From the NCBI GenBank assembly GCA_964530215.1, contig CAZHAJ010000100.1, positions 1-6,686 on the forward strand: a stretch of 6,686 nucleotides of DNA, in the 5' to 3' direction. Origin of the DNA: JAAXTT01 sp964530215. GTDB lineage: Bacteria > Bacillota > Desulfotomaculia > Desulfotomaculales > Desulfocucumaceae. The translations under genes and the position numbers were made by a program. Positions 5,114-6,686 of this stretch are shown piece after piece; position 1 is the stretch's first letter; every line of letters starts with the position of its first letter. The notes beneath the pieces were generated by a model. It was given only the letters and a program-made list of their open reading frames with translations, did not search any database and was not told the origin of the DNA.

Positions 5114-5602
5114 CTACGCTTTCGCATCCAAAAAGGAGACACTGTTTTTCCCTTCCACCTCTCCTTTTGGGGTGTAAAACTGCTCTTTAATATTTTTTAT
5201 TTCATTTAATATCATCTCATTAACTCCCATGGCTTGTTTGGTAAGGAGATTATTCAAAACATTGACTTCGGACAACTCCCTCATGGATTCTGCCATTTCC
5301 GTCAATATTTCGCTAAGTGGTTTCCTTAAGTACTTGGGAGCATTGTTGGCATATGAACTTAAAACTTCATCTTCCCTATAACCCAAAAGCTTACCAAGCC
5401 TGGACACTATTTCTATTCTTATTTTCTCTTGATTTTTTAATGACTCTGCAACCTCTTCTTCTTTTTTAATTATGTCTTTTAAAATTTTCATGTCCAACTG
5501 GCACAAAGCCCGGCTGTGCTTCCGGGCTAAATCCGTCATAATTTTTATTGTATCAAGCTGTTCCTTTAATGTAAGATGTAGTTCTTTATATAAGGTTTCC
5601 AC
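5114..5602 (-). CDS. flgN: FlgN, export chaperone for FlgK and FlgL
   Basis: FlgN is a cytoplasmic helical chaperone that binds the C-terminal helices of FlgK and FlgL and delivers them to the flagellar export gate. The 162-residue protein is almost wholly alpha-helical by composition. An N-terminal coiled-coil hairpin (about 1-70; METLYKELHLTLKEQ, with KKEEEVAESLKNQEKIR further on) is followed by a second long helix (about 95-145; ILTEMAESMRELSEVNVLNN) and a disordered tail. This is the normal FlgN-family length and pattern, which has few invariant residues, so position between flgM and flgK is an important part of the evidence. The start is a GTG at 5602 with an excellent GGGAGG six bases upstream. 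It lies 14 bases after flgM, so the two are co-transcribed. Confidence 0.88.
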   Translation of the reverse strand: METLYKELHLTLKEQLDTIKIMTDLARKHSRALCQLDMKILKDIIKKEEEVAESLKNQEKIRIEIVSRLGKLLGYREDEVLSSYANNAPKYLRKPLSEILTEMAESMRELSEVNVLNNLLTKQAMGVNEMILNEIKNIKEQFYTPKGEVEGKNSVSFLDAKA

Positions 5603-5616
5603 TTTAAACCTCCCGG

Positions 5617-5913
5617 TTAGACCTGCCTGTCCAAAATCCTCTCCCTGGCAATGCCTTCCGCTATTTTGTCTGCATCTATTTTGTATTGTCCCTTTGCAAT
5701 GTCTTCCCTTATTTTTTGAACTTTATCGTTTCTAATCCCGCTGTCATTTTTCAAAGCTGCTTGGATTTCTTGGATTTCCTGAGCCTTCACAGATATCTCC
5801 AGAGTATCCTGCCCTTTATTGATTACGGCAACATCCCTGGATTGCTCATCCGGCTTTTTTTTCTGATATGTCTTTATTAAATCCTGTATATTACCATAGC
5901 CGCCTATTTTCAC
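5617..5913 (-). CDS. flgM: FlgM, anti-sigma-28 factor
   Basis: FlgM binds and inhibits the flagellar sigma factor FliA/SigD until the hook is complete, when it is exported or otherwise removed. The 98-residue form has the family layout: a polar, disordered N-terminal half and a C-terminal helical half that wraps sigma-28. The latter is visible as RNDKVQKIREDIAKGQYKID followed by ADKIAEGIARERIL. Upstream of it LEISVKAQEIQEIQAAL matches the usual D-x-x-x-I-S-x-x-A-x-E segment. I prefer the GTG at 5913 because it gives the common M-K-I opening. Another in-frame GTG at 5922 would add three residues but lies only two bases after AAGGG. A sigma-28 promoter immediately upstream implies autogenous feedback. 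Confidence 0.88.
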   Translation of the reverse strand: MKIGGYGNIQDLIKTYQKKKPDEQSRDVAVINKGQDTLEISVKAQEIQEIQAALKNDSGIRNDKVQKIREDIAKGQYKIDADKIAEGIARERILDRQV

Positions 5914-5950
5914 AAAAAGCACTTCCCTTATAAAACTATTCTTAACTGTT

Positions 5951-5977
5951 TTTTCGGCTTAGGGGAAAAAATCTTTA
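5951..5977 (-). promoter_or_regulatory. Sigma-28 (FliA/SigD) promoter for the flgM operon
   Basis: On the minus strand TAAA (5977-5974), a spacer of exactly 15 bases, and GCCGAAAA (5958-5951) match the sigma-28 consensus TAAA-N15-GCCGATAA, with one mismatch in the -10 element. In the longer form the -35 reads TAAAGATT. Transcription should begin near 5944, some 15 bases ahead of the flgM ribosome site (AAGGG, 5929-5925). Its location in the cheB-flgM gap and its orientation make a chance match unlikely. Confidence 0.88.
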
Positions 5978-6014
5978 TAGCTAACCTGCAAATAATATAA
6001 TTAAATATATTAGG

Positions 6015-6686
6015 CTATACTGCCCTGACAATTTCCATGGCTATATCATGTAGCGGCAAAACCTTGCCGGCGCCACCTATTTCCACAGCCGCCTTGGGCA
6101 TACCATAGACAACACAGGTGGTTTCAGCCTCTGCCACGGTAAATCCTCCGTTTTTCCTTATGGACAGCATTCCCTGGGCACCGTCCCTGCCCATACCGGT
6201 TAAGAGTACACCCATAACCCTGTTTTTTAACACCTCAGCCGCTGACATCATCACCAAGTCCACCGATGGTCTAAATTCCCCCGGCTTAAGAGGTGCTCTG
6301 CCCGGACTCAGATGTACCGCATAAGATCCCCCCCGCTCCTTAAAGGTAAGATCATAGCCTGCGGGTGCCACCAAAACCAGACCCGGTTCAATCAAATCCC
6401 CCTGTTGGGCATGCTTAACCTTAAGCTTAGAGCGACGGTTAAGATGATCCGCCATGGGTTGAGAGAAACCCACCGGAATATGCTGAACTATAACTACGCC
6501 CAAAGGAAGATTTTCAGGGAGCGATGGTATAAGTTTCTGCAGAGCTGCCGGTCCGCCGGTGGAAGAGCCTATTACCAGCAATGCCAAGCTCCCCGCCCTG
6601 GCTGCAGGTGCATGCAAAACGGTTTCTTTTTTTCTTGGTTCCACTGGAATCGGTATGGATACGGGACTGGGCTTGGTAAGCTGCGG
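6015..6686 (-). CDS. cheB: CheB, chemotaxis protein-glutamate methylesterase, 3' part
   Basis: CheB removes methyl groups from chemoreceptor glutamates (and deamidates glutamines) to reset chemotactic adaptation; phosphorylation of an N-terminal receiver domain activates it. The window holds the C-terminal catalytic domain and a short piece of the linker. The catalytic triad is visible: Ser in GSSTGG, His in VQHIPVGF and Asp in LLTGMGRDGAQGM. Other conserved segments are APAGYDL, RPSVDLVM and YGMPKAAVE. The frame stays open to the right edge, where it reads PQLTKPSPVSIPIPV, a Pro-rich linker, so the in-frame GTG at 6644 is very unlikely to be the true start. The receiver domain must lie beyond the window. 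It ends about 100 bases before flgM, with the sigma-28 promoter between them and no clear terminator. Confidence 0.96.
   Translation of the reverse strand, partial: PQLTKPSPVSIPIPVEPRKKETVLHAPAARAGSLALLVIGSSTGGPAALQKLIPSLPENLPLGVVIVQHIPVGFSQPMADHLNRRSKLKVKHAQQGDLIEPGLVLVAPAGYDLTFKERGGSYAVHLSPGRAPLKPGEFRPSVDLVMMSAAEVLKNRVMGVLLTGMGRDGAQGMLSIRKNGGFTVAEAETTCVVYGMPKAAVEIGGAGKVLPLHDIAMEIVRAV

Noticed and set aside
5472..5880. Two overlapping plus-strand frames across flgN and flgM
   Set aside because: Antisense to two well-supported genes; the hydrophobic Phe/Leu-rich peptides arise from reversed Lys/Glu codons.
6118..6324. Plus-strand open frame of 68 codons inside cheB
   Set aside because: Antisense to the conserved methylesterase domain with no independent support.
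6015..6644. cheB as a complete 209-residue protein starting at GTG 6644
   Set aside because: The frame remains open through a Pro-rich linker to the window edge, and family members carry an N-terminal receiver domain, so the gene is truncated by the window and not by evolution.

Overview
The window is part of a flagellar and chemotaxis gene cluster, read entirely on the minus strand, with an IS3-family insertion sequence at the low-coordinate end. Gene content and order (cheB, then flgM-flgN-flgK-flgL, a small FlaG-like gene, fliW-csrA) are those of a motile Gram-positive Firmicute. Support for this comes from the FliW/CsrA pair, a CsrA with Asn55 and a C-terminal tail, strong GGAGG-type ribosome sites and several GTG starts. 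The style recalls spore-forming Clostridia of the Peptococcaceae/Desulfotomaculum type, but that placement is inference from general resemblance.

Layout in transcription order (high to low coordinates): 6686-6015 is the 3' part of cheB, cut by the window edge. The gap 6014-5914 carries a textbook sigma-28 (FliA/SigD) promoter, TAAA-N15-GCCGAAAA. Then follow flgM (anti-sigma-28), flgN (chaperone for hook-junction proteins), a 212-bp gap filled by a heptamer-repeat element, flgK and flgL (hook-filament junction proteins), a small FlaG-like gene, a second repeat element with a hairpin terminator, fliW and csrA (a regulatory pair whose stop and start codons abut). A third repeat element follows csrA, and its far half is replaced by the IS element, which runs off the left edge.

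The genes form one late-flagellar regulatory unit. Sigma-28 would transcribe the gene for its own inhibitor FlgM together with the junction proteins and their chaperone. At the distal end, FliW and CsrA would couple flagellin level to translation, as in Bacillus subtilis. The terminator-like hairpin before fliW suggests that fliW-csrA may be partly separated from the upstream genes.

The least ordinary content is a composite repeat seen three times. It is built from head-to-tail 7-bp units that nearly all begin CTG (CAG on the other strand), and it occurs in both orientations, each copy directly after the stop codon of a flagellar gene. No gap without a gene exceeds 300 bases. I see no defence system, CRISPR array, tRNA or rRNA here.
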